This document shows, in pieces, positions 50,893 through 59,839 of a stretch of DNA of 64,000 nt (position 1 is its first letter; every line of letters begins with the position of its first letter). The notes below the pieces were generated by a model. It searched no databases. It was not told where the DNA came from and worked only from the letters and a program-made list of their open reading frames with translations. The translations under genes and the position numbers were made by a program. Source of the stretch: an uncultured Oscillospiraceae bacterium (GTDB lineage: Bacteria; Bacillota; Clostridia; Oscillospirales; Ruminococcaceae); assembly GCA_910579175.1 (NCBI GenBank), contig CAJTTB010000004.1, forward strand, positions 77,081-141,080, given 5' to 3'.

Positions 50893-51921
50893 TTAGGGAA
50901 GGATTGCCATAGCATCTCCAAAGCTAAAAAAGCGATATTGTTGTTCGACTGCATGGCGATAGGCGTTCATGGTATGTTCATAACCTGCAAATGCACTGAC
51001 CAACATGATTAAGGTGCTTTCTGGCAGATGAAAATTGGTGATAAGCCCATCCAATACTTGAAACTGGTATCCTGGATAGATAAAGATATCTGTGTATCCC
51101 TCACATGCTTGCATATGGTCTGATAAAGTTGCTGCGCTTTCTAAAGTGCGACAAGAGGTGGTGCCAACGCCAATCACCCTGCCGCCGACTGATTTGGTTT
51201 TTTGAATTAATTCGGCGGTTGTTTTTGGCAAGCAAAAATGTTCAGAATGCATTTTGTGATCGGTAATTTGTTCTGCCTTTACTGGACGGAAGGTTCCCAA
51301 ACCAACGTGTAACGTAACTTCAGCAATCTGTATTCCCTTTTGTTTGATTCGCTCCATTAATTCTGGTGTAAAATGAAGCCCAGCAGTGGGGGCGGCAGCG
51401 GATCCGATTTCTTTTGAGTAAACGGTCTGATAGCGTTCTTTATCCTGCAATTTTTGTGTGATATAAGGCGGCAATGGCATTTGCCCTATCTGGTCCAAGG
51501 TGGTGAAGAAATCCTGTTTACAGGTGAACTGAATTAAGCGATTACCACCTTCTAAAACTTCTAAGATTTCACCTAATAACAGACCATTTCCAAAGCAGAA
51601 TTTGGCACCTGGCTTTGCTTTTTTTCCCGGTTTTACCAGTGTTTCCCAAATCATGTGCTCTTTTTGCTCCAGTAATAACAGTTCCATATGAGAACCAGTT
51701 TCCAACTTGGTTCCATAAAGCCTTGCTGGAAGTACGCGGGAATTATTTACAATCAACAAATCCCCCGGTTTAAGATAATCGATAATATCAAAAAAGTGCT
51801 TGTCCTCAAGCGCGCCTGTTTGTCGATTGAGATAGAGCATACGGGAGTGATCTCTGGGCTCGGTTGGCGTCTGTGCAATGAGTTCTGAAGGCAAATCGTA
51901 ATAAAAATCACTGGTTTTCAT
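50893..51921 (-). CDS. queA: S-adenosylmethionine:tRNA ribosyltransferase-isomerase
   Basis: 342 residues with the family blocks YDLPSELIAQTP, SAAAPTAGLHFTPEL, HVGLGTFRPV and LPESTLIMLVSAFAG. It adds the epoxycyclopentane ring to preQ1-tRNA. AAAGGA precedes the ATG. It is the first gene of the minus-strand operon. Confidence 0.96.
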   Translation of the reverse strand: MKTSDFYYDLPSELIAQTPTEPRDHSRMLYLNRQTGALEDKHFFDIIDYLKPGDLLIVNNSRVLPARLYGTKLETGSHMELLLLEQKEHMIWETLVKPGKKAKPGAKFCFGNGLLLGEILEVLEGGNRLIQFTCKQDFFTTLDQIGQMPLPPYITQKLQDKERYQTVYSKEIGSAAAPTAGLHFTPELMERIKQKGIQIAEVTLHVGLGTFRPVKAEQITDHKMHSEHFCLPKTTAELIQKTKSVGGRVIGVGTTSCRTLESAATLSDHMQACEGYTDIFIYPGYQFQVLDGLITNFHLPESTLIMLVSAFAGYEHTMNAYRHAVEQQYRFFSFGDAMAILP

Positions 51922-51956
51922 CTTATCAAATCCTTTTTAAACGTATTAAAGATCAT

Positions 51957-51985
51957 ATTTTAAAAACAGAACTCATACATATCAA
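51957..51985 (-). promoter_or_regulatory. Promoter of queA-GNAT-tgt
   Basis: Minus strand TTGATA (51980-51985), 17 bp, TAAAAT (51957-51962). Confidence 0.65.
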
Positions 51986-52015
51986 CTGTCAATGTGAATT
52001 TATAACGGAAAGTAA

Positions 52016-52044
52016 TTGACAGGAGAATGGTTCCGTATTATAAT
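52016..52044 (+). promoter_or_regulatory. Promoter of the lysine-riboswitch transcript
   Basis: TTGACA (52016-52021), exactly 17 bp, TATAAT (52039-52044): full consensus, just before the riboswitch. Confidence 0.9.
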
Positions 52045-52059
52045 AGTTGTGAATATGAT

Positions 52060-52345
52060 TATCGGTTAGAGGTCGCAAATTTTAAGAGTAAAAATGTATG
52101 AGATTACCGCAAGTCATTGAAGTCATTTTGAAAGGGAAATTTGCCGAAGGGAGTAGTATTTGGGGTTGCTGCTTGCCCTGATTTTATGTTGAAAAAGCAT
52201 AAAATTGTCATCATACCTTTTTGATGGAGCGCTTACTGATAGTTTTACAGAAGATAAAACAAGATAGATTCGGTGTAAAACGCAAATACAGTTAGCTTTT
52301 TCATTATATAATAAGGTGAACCGGTTTTCAACCGGTTTTTTTCGT
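52060..52345 (+). promoter_or_regulatory. Lysine riboswitch with terminator
   Basis: The aptamer (about 52060-52241) shows the L-box landmarks in order: AGAGGTCGCAAATTTTAAGAG, GAAAGGGAAATTTGCCGAAG, TTGTCATC and TGATGGAGCGCTTACTGAT. P1 pairs TATCGGT (52060-52066) with ACTGATA (52235-52241). A terminator AACCGGTT-TTC-AACCGGTT plus T5 (52319-52342) precedes asd. High lysine should stop transcription of the lysine genes downstream. Confidence 0.9.
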
Positions 52346-52390
52346 ATTCTAGGAAATGTATATGAGTTGGAAAATTTGGAGGTTTGAATT

Positions 52391-53470
52391 ATGAAACAGT
52401 ATCGTGTAGGTATTATTGGAGCAACAGGTATGGTAGGGCAGCGCTTTGCGGTGTTACTAGAAAATCACCCTTGGTTTACGGTAACCGCTTTGGCAGCTTC
52501 TTCCAGAAGTGCTCAAAAAACATATCAACAGGCAGTTGGAAATCGTTGGGCAATGCCTGTGCCAATGCCTGAGAACATGAAAGATATGATTGTAATGGAT
52601 GCCAGTGCAGATATTGAGAAAATTGCTGGAATGGTTGATTTTGTATTTTGTGCAGTAGATATGAAAAAAGAGGAGATCAAGGCGTTAGAAGAAGCGTATG
52701 CGAAAGCGGAATGCCCAGTTGTTTCTAACAACTCTGCACATAGACATACAGATGATGTGCCAATGGTAGTGCCAGAAATCAACGCAGATCACACCGCAAT
52801 TATCGCTTCTCAAAGAAAGCGTTTGGGAACCAAAAGAGGCTTTATTGCCGTGAAATCAAATTGTTCTTTACAAAGTTATGTGCCTGCGCTGCACCCATTG
52901 ATGGAATATGGCATCACAAATGTATTGGCTTGTACTTATCAGGCGATTTCTGGAGCAGGTAAAACCTTTGAAAGATGGCCAGAAATGGTTGATAATTTGA
53001 TTCCTTACATTGGTGGAGAAGAAGAAAAATCAGAAAAGGAACCATTGAAATTATGGGGAACTATTCAAGGGGATAAGATTGTAGATGCAGTAAAACCTTC
53101 CATCACCACCCAATGTCTGCGCGTTCCAGTCAGTGATGGGCATACTGCGGCAGTATTTGTATCCTTTGAGAAAAAACCAACCATAGAGGAAATCAAAGAA
53201 AAATGGGCTAATTTTTCAGGTGAGGCACAGCGTTTGGAATTGCCTTCTGCCCCAAAACAGTTTTTACATTATTTTGAAGAGAATGACCGTCCACAGATTA
53301 AATCTGAACGCAATTTGGAAAATGGTATGGCGGTTTCAATTGGACGTTTGAGAACGGATACACAGTATGACTATAAATTTGTCTGTATGTCACATAATAC
53401 GCTAAGAGGTGCTGCAGGAGGTGCTGTATTGCTTGCGGAATTACTTGCAGCACAGGGATATATGGACTAG
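52391..53470 (+). CDS. asd: Aspartate-semialdehyde dehydrogenase, archaeal/fungal type
   Basis: 359 residues. NADP-binding GIIGATGMVGQRF, the active-site cysteine in VKSNCSLQ, and the His in VSDGHTAAVF. Length and the SNCS motif place it in the archaeal/fungal branch, not the classical E. coli branch. It reduces aspartyl phosphate to the semialdehyde for lysine, threonine and methionine. GGAGG precedes the ATG; the lysine riboswitch lies upstream. Confidence 0.94.
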   Translation: MKQYRVGIIGATGMVGQRFAVLLENHPWFTVTALAASSRSAQKTYQQAVGNRWAMPVPMPENMKDMIVMDASADIEKIAGMVDFVFCAVDMKKEEIKALEEAYAKAECPVVSNNSAHRHTDDVPMVVPEINADHTAIIASQRKRLGTKRGFIAVKSNCSLQSYVPALHPLMEYGITNVLACTYQAISGAGKTFERWPEMVDNLIPYIGGEEEKSEKEPLKLWGTIQGDKIVDAVKPSITTQCLRVPVSDGHTAAVFVSFEKKPTIEEIKEKWANFSGEAQRLELPSAPKQFLHYFEENDRPQIKSERNLENGMAVSIGRLRTDTQYDYKFVCMSHNTLRGAAGGAVLLAELLAAQGYMD

Positions 53471-53485
53471 ATTGGAATTCAAATC

Positions 53486-54031
53486 ATGAGATATTTTAAA
53501 AAATTAGTGGGAGAACGCATCTATTTATCACCGATGAATCTGGAAGATGTAGAACTTTATACCAAGTGGATGAATGATTTTGAAGTAACAAATGGAATAG
53601 GCGCTTCTGCAAGGATGATTTCGATATCTTCTGAAAGAAATTGGATACAACAAAATACACAAGATCAATACCAGTTTTCAATTGTCAGGTTGGAAGATGA
53701 TAAGCTAATTGGAAGCTGCTGTATTGGGCAAATTGATCAAATTCATCAACGTGCAGTGGTGGGCTTAATGATTGGTGATGAGAAAAACCGTGGTCAGAGT
53801 TATGGAACAGAAACATTGGGACTGCTGTTAAAATATAGCTTTGATTATCTAAATTTACATAATGTGATGTTGGGTGTATTTTCTTTTAATCAGCGTGCGA
53901 TTGCCTGTTATCAAAAAGTAGGATTTCGCGAAGTGGGTAGACGGCGAGAATGTTATTATGTAGAAGGTCGATTTTATGATGAGATTTATATGGACATTTT
54001 GAAGAGCGAATGGAAAGACAGCACAAAATAA
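53486..54031 (+). CDS. RimJ/RimL-like GNAT acetyltransferase
   Basis: 181 residues. It has the N-terminal block GERIYLSPMNLEDVELYTKW and the acetyl-CoA site GDEKNRGQSYGTETLGLLL, then NQRAIACYQKVGFREVGRRR. Such enzymes acetylate protein N-termini, polyamines or antibiotics; the substrate is not clear. It is 15 bases after asd and so under the lysine riboswitch, although it is not a known step of the pathway. Confidence 0.85.
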   Translation: MRYFKKLVGERIYLSPMNLEDVELYTKWMNDFEVTNGIGASARMISISSERNWIQQNTQDQYQFSIVRLEDDKLIGSCCIGQIDQIHQRAVVGLMIGDEKNRGQSYGTETLGLLLKYSFDYLNLHNVMLGVFSFNQRAIACYQKVGFREVGRRRECYYVEGRFYDEIYMDILKSEWKDSTK

Positions 54032-54104
54032 AAGAAATGACATATCATATTATTGAGAATCAAAATGCCATTTTTAATAAGTATGTTCAATGGAGGAAAG
54101 TTAT

Positions 54105-54998
54105 ATGAAGAAAAGAATCTTTACAGGTGCGGGCGTTGCAATTATCACGCCGATGAATGCTGACCATTCTGTAAATTTTGATAAATTGGGCGAATTGATT
54201 GACTTTCAGATTGCAAATCACACAGATGCAATTATTATCTGTGGTACAACTGGAGAGTCCTCTACCCTGAATGATATTGAACATCGCGATGTCATTCGCT
54301 GTGCAGTGGAAAGGGTGGATAAACGAATCCCAGTCATTGCGGGAACAGGAAGTAATGATACCTCCTATTGTGTGGAATTATCTAGGGAAGCAGAACGCTT
54401 GGGAGTGGATGGACTATTGTTGGTAACTCCTTATTACAACAAAACTTCTCAACGCGGATTGATAAAACATTATCAAACAGTGGCAGACAGCGTCAATTTG
54501 CCAATCATTTTATATAGTGTTGCAAGTCGTACAGGTGTGAATATTGCACCAGAAACCTGTGCGGTATTGGCAAAACATCCCAATATTGTGGCAATCAAAG
54601 AGGCAAGTGGAAATATTTCTCAGGTGGCAAAGATCAGACATCTTTGTGGAAATGATTTGGATGTTTATTCTGGAAATGATGATCAAATCGTACCATTGTT
54701 ATCCTTGGGTGGAATTGGTGTCATTTCTGTACTGTCCAATATTCTTCCAAAACAAACACATGATATCTGTCAGTTGTATTTTGATGGAAAAGTAAAGGAA
54801 AGTGAAAAATTGCAGTTGGAATTATTGGATTTGATGAACATGTTGTTTGTGGATGTCAACCCAATTCCAGTAAAAGAAGCAATGAATTTGATGGGTATGA
54901 ATGTCGGTGAATGTAGATTGCCATTGATTCGCACAACAGAGGAAAATACAGCAAAGATAAAAGCAGCTTTAGAGAAGTTAGAACTGATAAAATCATAA
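54105..54998 (+). CDS. dapA: 4-hydroxy-tetrahydrodipicolinate synthase
   Basis: 297 residues from the ATG at 54105 after GGAGG; an ATG at 54090 overlaps that site. Catalytic Thr-Thr in GTTGESSTL, Tyr in VTPYYNKTSQRG and the Schiff-base Lys in VAIKEASGN are present. It condenses pyruvate with aspartate semialdehyde. The product is also the precursor of dipicolinate in spores. Confidence 0.96.
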   Translation: MKKRIFTGAGVAIITPMNADHSVNFDKLGELIDFQIANHTDAIIICGTTGESSTLNDIEHRDVIRCAVERVDKRIPVIAGTGSNDTSYCVELSREAERLGVDGLLLVTPYYNKTSQRGLIKHYQTVADSVNLPIILYSVASRTGVNIAPETCAVLAKHPNIVAIKEASGNISQVAKIRHLCGNDLDVYSGNDDQIVPLLSLGGIGVISVLSNILPKQTHDICQLYFDGKVKESEKLQLELLDLMNMLFVDVNPIPVKEAMNLMGMNVGECRLPLIRTTEENTAKIKAALEKLELIKS

Positions 54999-55018
54999 TC
55001 GCTGATACATAGTATAAG

Positions 55019-55057
55019 GCAATTCTTTTTGGTCTTCTGGATGAAAAAGAATTGCCA
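55019..55057 (+). repeat. 13-bp inverted repeat between dapA and dapB
   Basis: GGCAATTCTTTTT (55019-55031) and its exact complement (55045-55057) around a 13-nt loop. No T-run follows, so it looks like an mRNA hairpin for stability or partial attenuation rather than a terminator. Confidence 0.5.
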
Positions 55058-55196
55058 ATCAATTTCTTAGATGTCAATCAAGATGTATCAGTCAAAGCGA
55101 AAAATTAATTTTGTAATTGAAGTATAAATCTGGGTGCCATCTAGGAATCATATATGGTGAGAAGGATAGATAGTTCACAAAAGTGAGGAAATAATT

Positions 55197-55946
55197 ATGA
55201 TAAAAATAGCATTAAGTGGTGCAAATGGCAAGATGGGACAGGTTATCAGTCGATGTGTAGCACAGCGAGAAGACTGTAAGGTTGTTGCAGGATTTGACTT
55301 AAATACAGAAGTATACAGCGATTTTCCCATTTTTAAAAAGGTAGATGACTTTATCGGTGAAGTGGATGTTATCATTGACTTTTCAAATCCTGTGGTGATT
55401 GAAGATTTGTTGGAGTATGCAAAGCGCCGCAACATCCCTGTGGTGGTGGCAACTACCGGATATGCTCCAGAACAGGTGGAATATATCAAGGAATCTGCGA
55501 AGAAAATACCAATCTTTTTTTCCTTTAATATGTCTTTGGGCGTAAATCTATTGGTGAATTTGGCAAAACGTGCAACTGAAATATTAGGTGGTCAATTTGA
55601 TATTGAGATTGTCGAAAAACATCACAATCAAAAGATTGACGCTCCAAGTGGAACCGCTTTGATGATTGCAGATGGCATCAATGAAGTGTTAAGCGATACA
55701 CAAAAATATATGTATGATCGCCATTCTCAACGAAAAAAACGGGATAAAAATGAAATTGGTATCCATGCGATTCGAGGTGGTACCATTGTCGGGGAACACG
55801 AGGTGATCTTTGCCGGTCATGATGAAATCATCAGTTTAAAACATCAGGCAATGAGCAAAGAAATTTTTGCAGTAGGCAGTATCAATGCAGCATTGTTTTT
55901 GGCAGATAAAAAACCGGGATTATATGATATGTCCAAGATGGTATAA
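55197..55946 (+). CDS. dapB: 4-hydroxy-tetrahydrodipicolinate reductase
   Basis: 249 residues. The nucleotide site GANGKMGQ, the VVATTGY loop, and the substrate motif EKHHNQKIDAPSGTAL with FAGHDEIISLKHQA are complete. It makes tetrahydrodipicolinate for lysine and peptidoglycan. GAGGAAA precedes the ATG. It is the last gene under the lysine riboswitch. Confidence 0.96.
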   Translation: MIKIALSGANGKMGQVISRCVAQREDCKVVAGFDLNTEVYSDFPIFKKVDDFIGEVDVIIDFSNPVVIEDLLEYAKRRNIPVVVATTGYAPEQVEYIKESAKKIPIFFSFNMSLGVNLLVNLAKRATEILGGQFDIEIVEKHHNQKIDAPSGTALMIADGINEVLSDTQKYMYDRHSQRKKRDKNEIGIHAIRGGTIVGEHEVIFAGHDEIISLKHQAMSKEIFAVGSINAALFLADKKPGLYDMSKMV

Positions 55947-56005
55947 TCAACAAAAGCAACACAGATAAAATCAGAGAAATGGTCTATTTTCTGGAATAGA
56001 AAGGA

Positions 56006-56125
56006 TTGACAACCATTTGTAATTGTGTTAAACTAAAAACTGCCGCATATACTGGGCAAACAAGGGATTCTTTGTAGAAAGAATACGCCTAGGAATAGCG
56101 AGATTATAGAAAAGGCAGGTGGCCT
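56006..56125 (+). promoter_or_regulatory. rplU promoter and L21 leader candidate
   Basis: TTGACA (56006-56011), 17 bp, TAAACT (56029-56034). The leader that follows begins CTGCCGCATATACTGGGCAA and ends GGCAGGTGGCC, so CTGCC can pair with GGCAG around an inner structured part. Position and shape fit the L21 leader family of Firmicute rplU genes. Confidence 0.65.
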
Positions 56126-56129
56126 TAGA

Positions 56130-56441
56130 ATGTACGCAGTAATTGAAACAGGTGGAAAACAATACCGTGTAAGCGAAGGCGACGTAATTTTTATTGAAAA
56201 ATTAAATGTTGAAGAAAATGCAACTGTAAACTTTGATAAAGTAGTAGCAGTGGCAAAAGAAGACGGTATGGTAGTTGGAACTCCTTACGTAAATGGTGCA
56301 GCTGTAAATGCAACTGTATTAAAAAACGGCAAGGGTAAAAAAATCACAGTTTTCACCTATAAACCAAAAAAATCTTCTTCCCGTAAAATGGGACACAGAC
56401 AAGCTTACACACAAGTAAGAATTGAATCTATCAAAGCATAA
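56130..56441 (+). CDS. rplU: 50S ribosomal protein L21 (bL21)
   Basis: 103 residues, MYAVIETGGKQYRVSEGDVI at the start and KKSSSRKMGHRQAYTQVRI at the end, both family signatures. First gene of the rplU-prp-rpmA trio. Confidence 0.96.
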   Translation: MYAVIETGGKQYRVSEGDVIFIEKLNVEENATVNFDKVVAVAKEDGMVVGTPYVNGAAVNATVLKNGKGKKITVFTYKPKKSSSRKMGHRQAYTQVRIESIKA

Positions 56442-56446
56442 TTTGT

Positions 56447-56773
56447 ATGATTGAAGTGGTATTTTATAAACAAAATAGTGTTTATAAAGGATTTTCAATC
56501 TCTGGACATGCAGGATTTGCCAGTAAAGGCAATGACATTGTGTGTGCAAGCGTAACTTCTGCGGTACAGCTAACCATCAATGGAATTTGCGAAATTTTAA
56601 AGGTGATGGCTGACGTAAAAGTATTGGACAATCAAATTGTGATAAATCTTTCTAATTGTAATAAGGGTGAAATTGAGAAGGCGCAAGCATTTTTTAAAGC
56701 ATTTTATTTGCATTTGGATTTGTTATCACAAGATTATATGGGAACACTTAATTTAATCAATTTGGAGGTGTAA
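56447..56773 (+). CDS. prp: Ribosomal-processing cysteine protease Prp
   Basis: 108 residues. The catalytic His in GHAGFASKG and Cys in DIVCASVTSAVQ are present. It cleaves the N-terminal extension of L27. It lies between rplU and rpmA as in all L27-processing Firmicutes, three bases before rpmA's start. Confidence 0.93.
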   Translation: MIEVVFYKQNSVYKGFSISGHAGFASKGNDIVCASVTSAVQLTINGICEILKVMADVKVLDNQIVINLSNCNKGEIEKAQAFFKAFYLHLDLLSQDYMGTLNLINLEV

Positions 56774-56776
56774 GAT

Positions 56777-57058
56777 ATGTTGAGATTAGATATGCAGTTT
56801 TTTGCACATAAAAAGGGAGTAGGTTCTACCAAGAACGGTCGTGACTCTGAATCTAAGAGATTGGGTGCAAAACGTGCTGATGGTCAATTTGTATTGGCTG
56901 GAAATATTTTAGTTCGTCAACGTGGTACTCATATTCACCCAGGTGAAAATGTAGGTCGTGGTTCTGATGATACTTTATTCGCAAAAGTAAGCGGTGTTGT
57001 GAAATTTGAACGTGTCGGACGTGACCGCAAGAAAGTCAGCGTTTATGCTGCTCAATAA
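56777..57058 (+). CDS. rpmA: 50S ribosomal protein L27 precursor (bL27)
   Basis: 93 residues. The N-terminus MLRLDMQFFAHKKGVGS carries the Firmicute extension; Prp is expected to cut after Phe-9 to expose AHKKG, whose end reaches the peptidyl-transferase centre. GGAGGTG precedes the ATG. Confidence 0.96.
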   Translation: MLRLDMQFFAHKKGVGSTKNGRDSESKRLGAKRADGQFVLAGNILVRQRGTHIHPGENVGRGSDDTLFAKVSGVVKFERVGRDRKKVSVYAAQ

Positions 57059-57402
57059 TAGATCTTAGTTTTATATAACCGTAGAGTATATGGGGTTTGT
57101 TCACGAATGATCCATATTTAATGCTGTCAAGCGAGAACCAACTGTTTGCGATAAAAGCAAGAGAAACCCCCTATCTCTTTAGGCGAGGAAGAATGTCACA
57201 AAGCGTGCTATACCAGCACGCTTTTTTGTTTATGATAAAAAAGGAAGGAAATCAGAAGTATTTTGTGTTTGTCTTATCCATCATTGGTCTATAATAGAAA
57301 TAAACTTATCAAAAGACGATATTTGGGTATGATGATAAAGGAATGCGGTTTTATGATAAATAACTGATGATAGAAAGAAAAATAGAAAGGTAGATAGAAT
57401 TT
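57059..57402 (+). ncRNA. Candidate structured RNA between rpmA and obgE
   Basis: About 57084-57226. AGAG-TA-TGGGGTTT (57084-57098) can pair with AAACCCC-TA-TCTCT (57164-57178), closing a large bulged interior with TGCT/AGCA near its tip (57122 and 57156), and the stretch ends in a strong terminator. No good ORF is seen. The overall shape (long closing stem, open centre, terminator) recalls 6S RNA, but I cannot confirm the family. After it, only a weak obgE promoter (TATAAT at 57290) is seen. Confidence 0.45.
57201..57227 (+). terminator. Terminator upstream of obgE
   Basis: Stem AGCGTGCT / AGCACGCT with loop ATACC and a run of six T. It ends either the rpmA transcript or the candidate RNA. 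Confidence 0.9.
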
Positions 57403-58674
57403 ATGTTTGTAGATAAAGCAAAGATAACCATTAAAGCGGGGAATGGTGGCAATGGTGCAGTGTCATTTCATCGTGAAAAGTATGTGGCGGCAGGAGGACC
57501 AGATGGAGGAGATGGAGGCAATGGGGGAAGTGTCTACTTTCAGGCTGATGACCATATGTCTACTTTGGTGGATTTTCGCTATAAGAGAAAATATGCAGCA
57601 CAGGACGGACAAAATGGAGGTGCAAAGCGATGTAGCGGAAAAAAAGGCGCTGATCTGGTGATTAAAGTGCCACGTGGCACCTTGATTTTAGATGCAGAAA
57701 GTGGAAGAATTCATGCAGATATCTCGGGTGATGAGCCAGTATTGATTGCAAAAGGTGGACGCGGTGGAGCGGGAAACCAACATTTTGCGACACCTACCCG
57801 GCAGATTCCCAAATTTGCAAAGCCAGGAACACTTGGAGAGTCATTTGAGTTAAATTTAGAGCTGAAGTTATTGGCAGATGTTGGATTGGTGGGATTTCCC
57901 AATGTGGGAAAATCAACATTAATTAGTGTCGTTAGTGCAGCAAAACCTAAAATTGCAAATTATCACTTTACTACACTTTCCCCTGTATTGGGTGTCGTTC
58001 AGATAGAAGATGGAAAAAATTTTGTGATGGCAGATATCCCAGGATTGATTGAAGGCGCCAGCGATGGGATTGGTTTGGGACATGAATTTTTGCGCCATGT
58101 TGATCGCTGTCGTTTGATTGTACATGTAGTAGATGTATCTGGGATAGAAGGGCGCGATCCAATTGAAGATTTTCAGGCAATTAATCGGGAATTGGAAAAT
58201 TTTAGTCAAGACTTGGCACACCGTCCACAAATTGTAGTTGCCAATAAAACGGATATGGCAACTGAAGAACAAATTGAGGCATTTAAACAGCATATTCAAC
58301 AACAGAATTTGTCATTTTTTTGTATTTCTGCTGCTACAACTGCTGGTACAAAAGAATTGGTTGCCGAAATTGCGAAAATATTGGATACCTTACCCCCGAT
58401 TGTTTCCTATGAGGCAGATCCATTGATTCGTGCAGGAGTTATACAACAGGATAATCAGAAGTTTGAGATTACATGTGAAAACAATATTTATTATATACAA
58501 GCGCCATTTTTAGAGCAGATTTTGTCGGTTGCAGATATGCAGGACTATGAGTCATTACAATATTTTCAACGTGTGTTGCGCTTTAGTGGTATCATCGATA
58601 AATTGGAGGAGATGGGAATTCAAGAGGGGCAAACGGTTGATATTTCCGGATTCCAGTTTGATTTTGTCTATTAA
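57403..58674 (+). CDS. obgE: Obg-family GTPase
   Basis: 423 residues. The glycine-rich Obg fold (about 1-158) is followed by the G domain with GFPNVGKSTLI, DIPGLIEGASDGIGLGHEF and NKTD, then the Firmicute-type C-terminal OCT domain (about 345-423). It is needed for late 50S assembly and, in B. subtilis, for stress signalling and sporulation. GAAAGG is upstream. Confidence 0.96.
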   Translation: MFVDKAKITIKAGNGGNGAVSFHREKYVAAGGPDGGDGGNGGSVYFQADDHMSTLVDFRYKRKYAAQDGQNGGAKRCSGKKGADLVIKVPRGTLILDAESGRIHADISGDEPVLIAKGGRGGAGNQHFATPTRQIPKFAKPGTLGESFELNLELKLLADVGLVGFPNVGKSTLISVVSAAKPKIANYHFTTLSPVLGVVQIEDGKNFVMADIPGLIEGASDGIGLGHEFLRHVDRCRLIVHVVDVSGIEGRDPIEDFQAINRELENFSQDLAHRPQIVVANKTDMATEEQIEAFKQHIQQQNLSFFCISAATTAGTKELVAEIAKILDTLPPIVSYEADPLIRAGVIQQDNQKFEITCENNIYYIQAPFLEQILSVADMQDYESLQYFQRVLRFSGIIDKLEEMGIQEGQTVDISGFQFDFVY

Positions 58675-58687
58675 GGAGTGAAAAGAT

Positions 58688-59104
58688 ATGCTAGAGATAG
58701 AAAATCATCAAATCAATCCAAAGATGTACAGTCCTTTGGTACTTGCCTATATTGGTGATGTAGTATATGAGTTATTGGTGCGTGAGCAGATTGTGCTTCG
58801 TGCCAATATGCCAGTCAATCAACTGCACTGTCATGCAGTGGAATATGTATGTGCTTCTGCACAGTCAAGAGCGATTGAACTCATTATGGATTTATTATCT
58901 GAAGAAGAGGTAAACATTTATAAGCGTGGAAGAAATGCAAATGGAAATCATGTCCCCAAAAATGCGAGTCCTCAAGAATATCGTCGTGCTACAGGATTGG
59001 AGGCATTGATAGGGTATCTTTATTTACAAAAGAGAATGGACAGGATTAAAGAGTTATTTGCGATTATTTGGAACAAGTTGATACCCACAAATCAAGAATC
59101 ATAG
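58688..59104 (+). CDS. mrnC: Mini-ribonuclease III
   Basis: 138 residues: a single RNase III catalytic domain (YIGDVVYELLVREQIV; ATGLEALIGYLYL) with no double-stranded-RNA-binding domain. It matures the ends of 23S rRNA. AAGGAG lies seven bases before the ATG. It usually follows cysS; here it follows obgE. Confidence 0.94.
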   Translation: MLEIENHQINPKMYSPLVLAYIGDVVYELLVREQIVLRANMPVNQLHCHAVEYVCASAQSRAIELIMDLLSEEEVNIYKRGRNANGNHVPKNASPQEYRRATGLEALIGYLYLQKRMDRIKELFAIIWNKLIPTNQES

Positions 59105-59839
59105 TGCTATAAATGAAAAAATATTTTTAAAAATCAGCTAAAATAGATTGTAAAGCAATCAAAACGATATGTGTGAATTGTGGCATATGGTTTTAAAACA
59201 TCAGACAAAAAATAGAAAGGAGGATGTCAAAACCAACAGTGTTATAAAACGAAAGATGGAAAAGACTGATAAACATTGTATAAGACATCTATGTGAAAGA
59301 ATGAATCATCGCGAAGATTGAATCGTTCAATATGACTATAACAATAAAATCCTTCTATTTTTTGTGTGGTTGACTTTAGCGATTGTGTGTTGAATGAAGT
59401 CTATACATATGGTAAAATGCAAATAAAAAGACTGGTATTCGAAGGATACATATAAGATATCCATATGGTGTAAAAGAACTGGAAAAGGCTGTCGTACAAA
59501 GCCTTTAGGAAATAACATGGTTACCCAGTCAAAAAAACGCGTTTTCAAGGACAAAATTTTATTATGGTTTTGTGATATGATCTCCCTTATCTATATGGAA
59601 TGGTTGGGCAGTAGTTGTGTATCGTTGTCGAGATTGTAATAAAGAAATCATTGATTATGTAGACGATGAGTATAACTTGGATTGATTACATTCTTAAAAA
59701 GGGTAACATGATCATGTAGTATTACAATGGAAGATAAGGTTAAAAAATCGGATAGATGTCGGTCGAAGAACAATGTTAAGATGAGCTAGCGCAAATATCA
59801 TCACATTATGTTTTATAAGGTTTTGACAATAAAATAAAG
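59105..59839. other. 735-bp spacer with promoter and possible gene remnant
   Basis: No convincing gene. A promoter (TTGAAT 59390-59395, 17 bp, TAAAAT 59413-59418) faces right. A 40-codon ORF with AGGAAA upstream (59517-59639) is followed, in another frame, by YRCRDCNKEIIDYVDDEYNLD without a start, so a frameshifted zinc-ribbon protein may have decayed here. A hairpin AAAGGCT/AAGCCTTT lies near 59485. Confidence 0.4.

Noticed and set aside
57097..57294. 65-codon ORF between rpmA and obgE
   Set aside because: It runs through a strong terminator and a stem-forming region and has no ribosome binding site.
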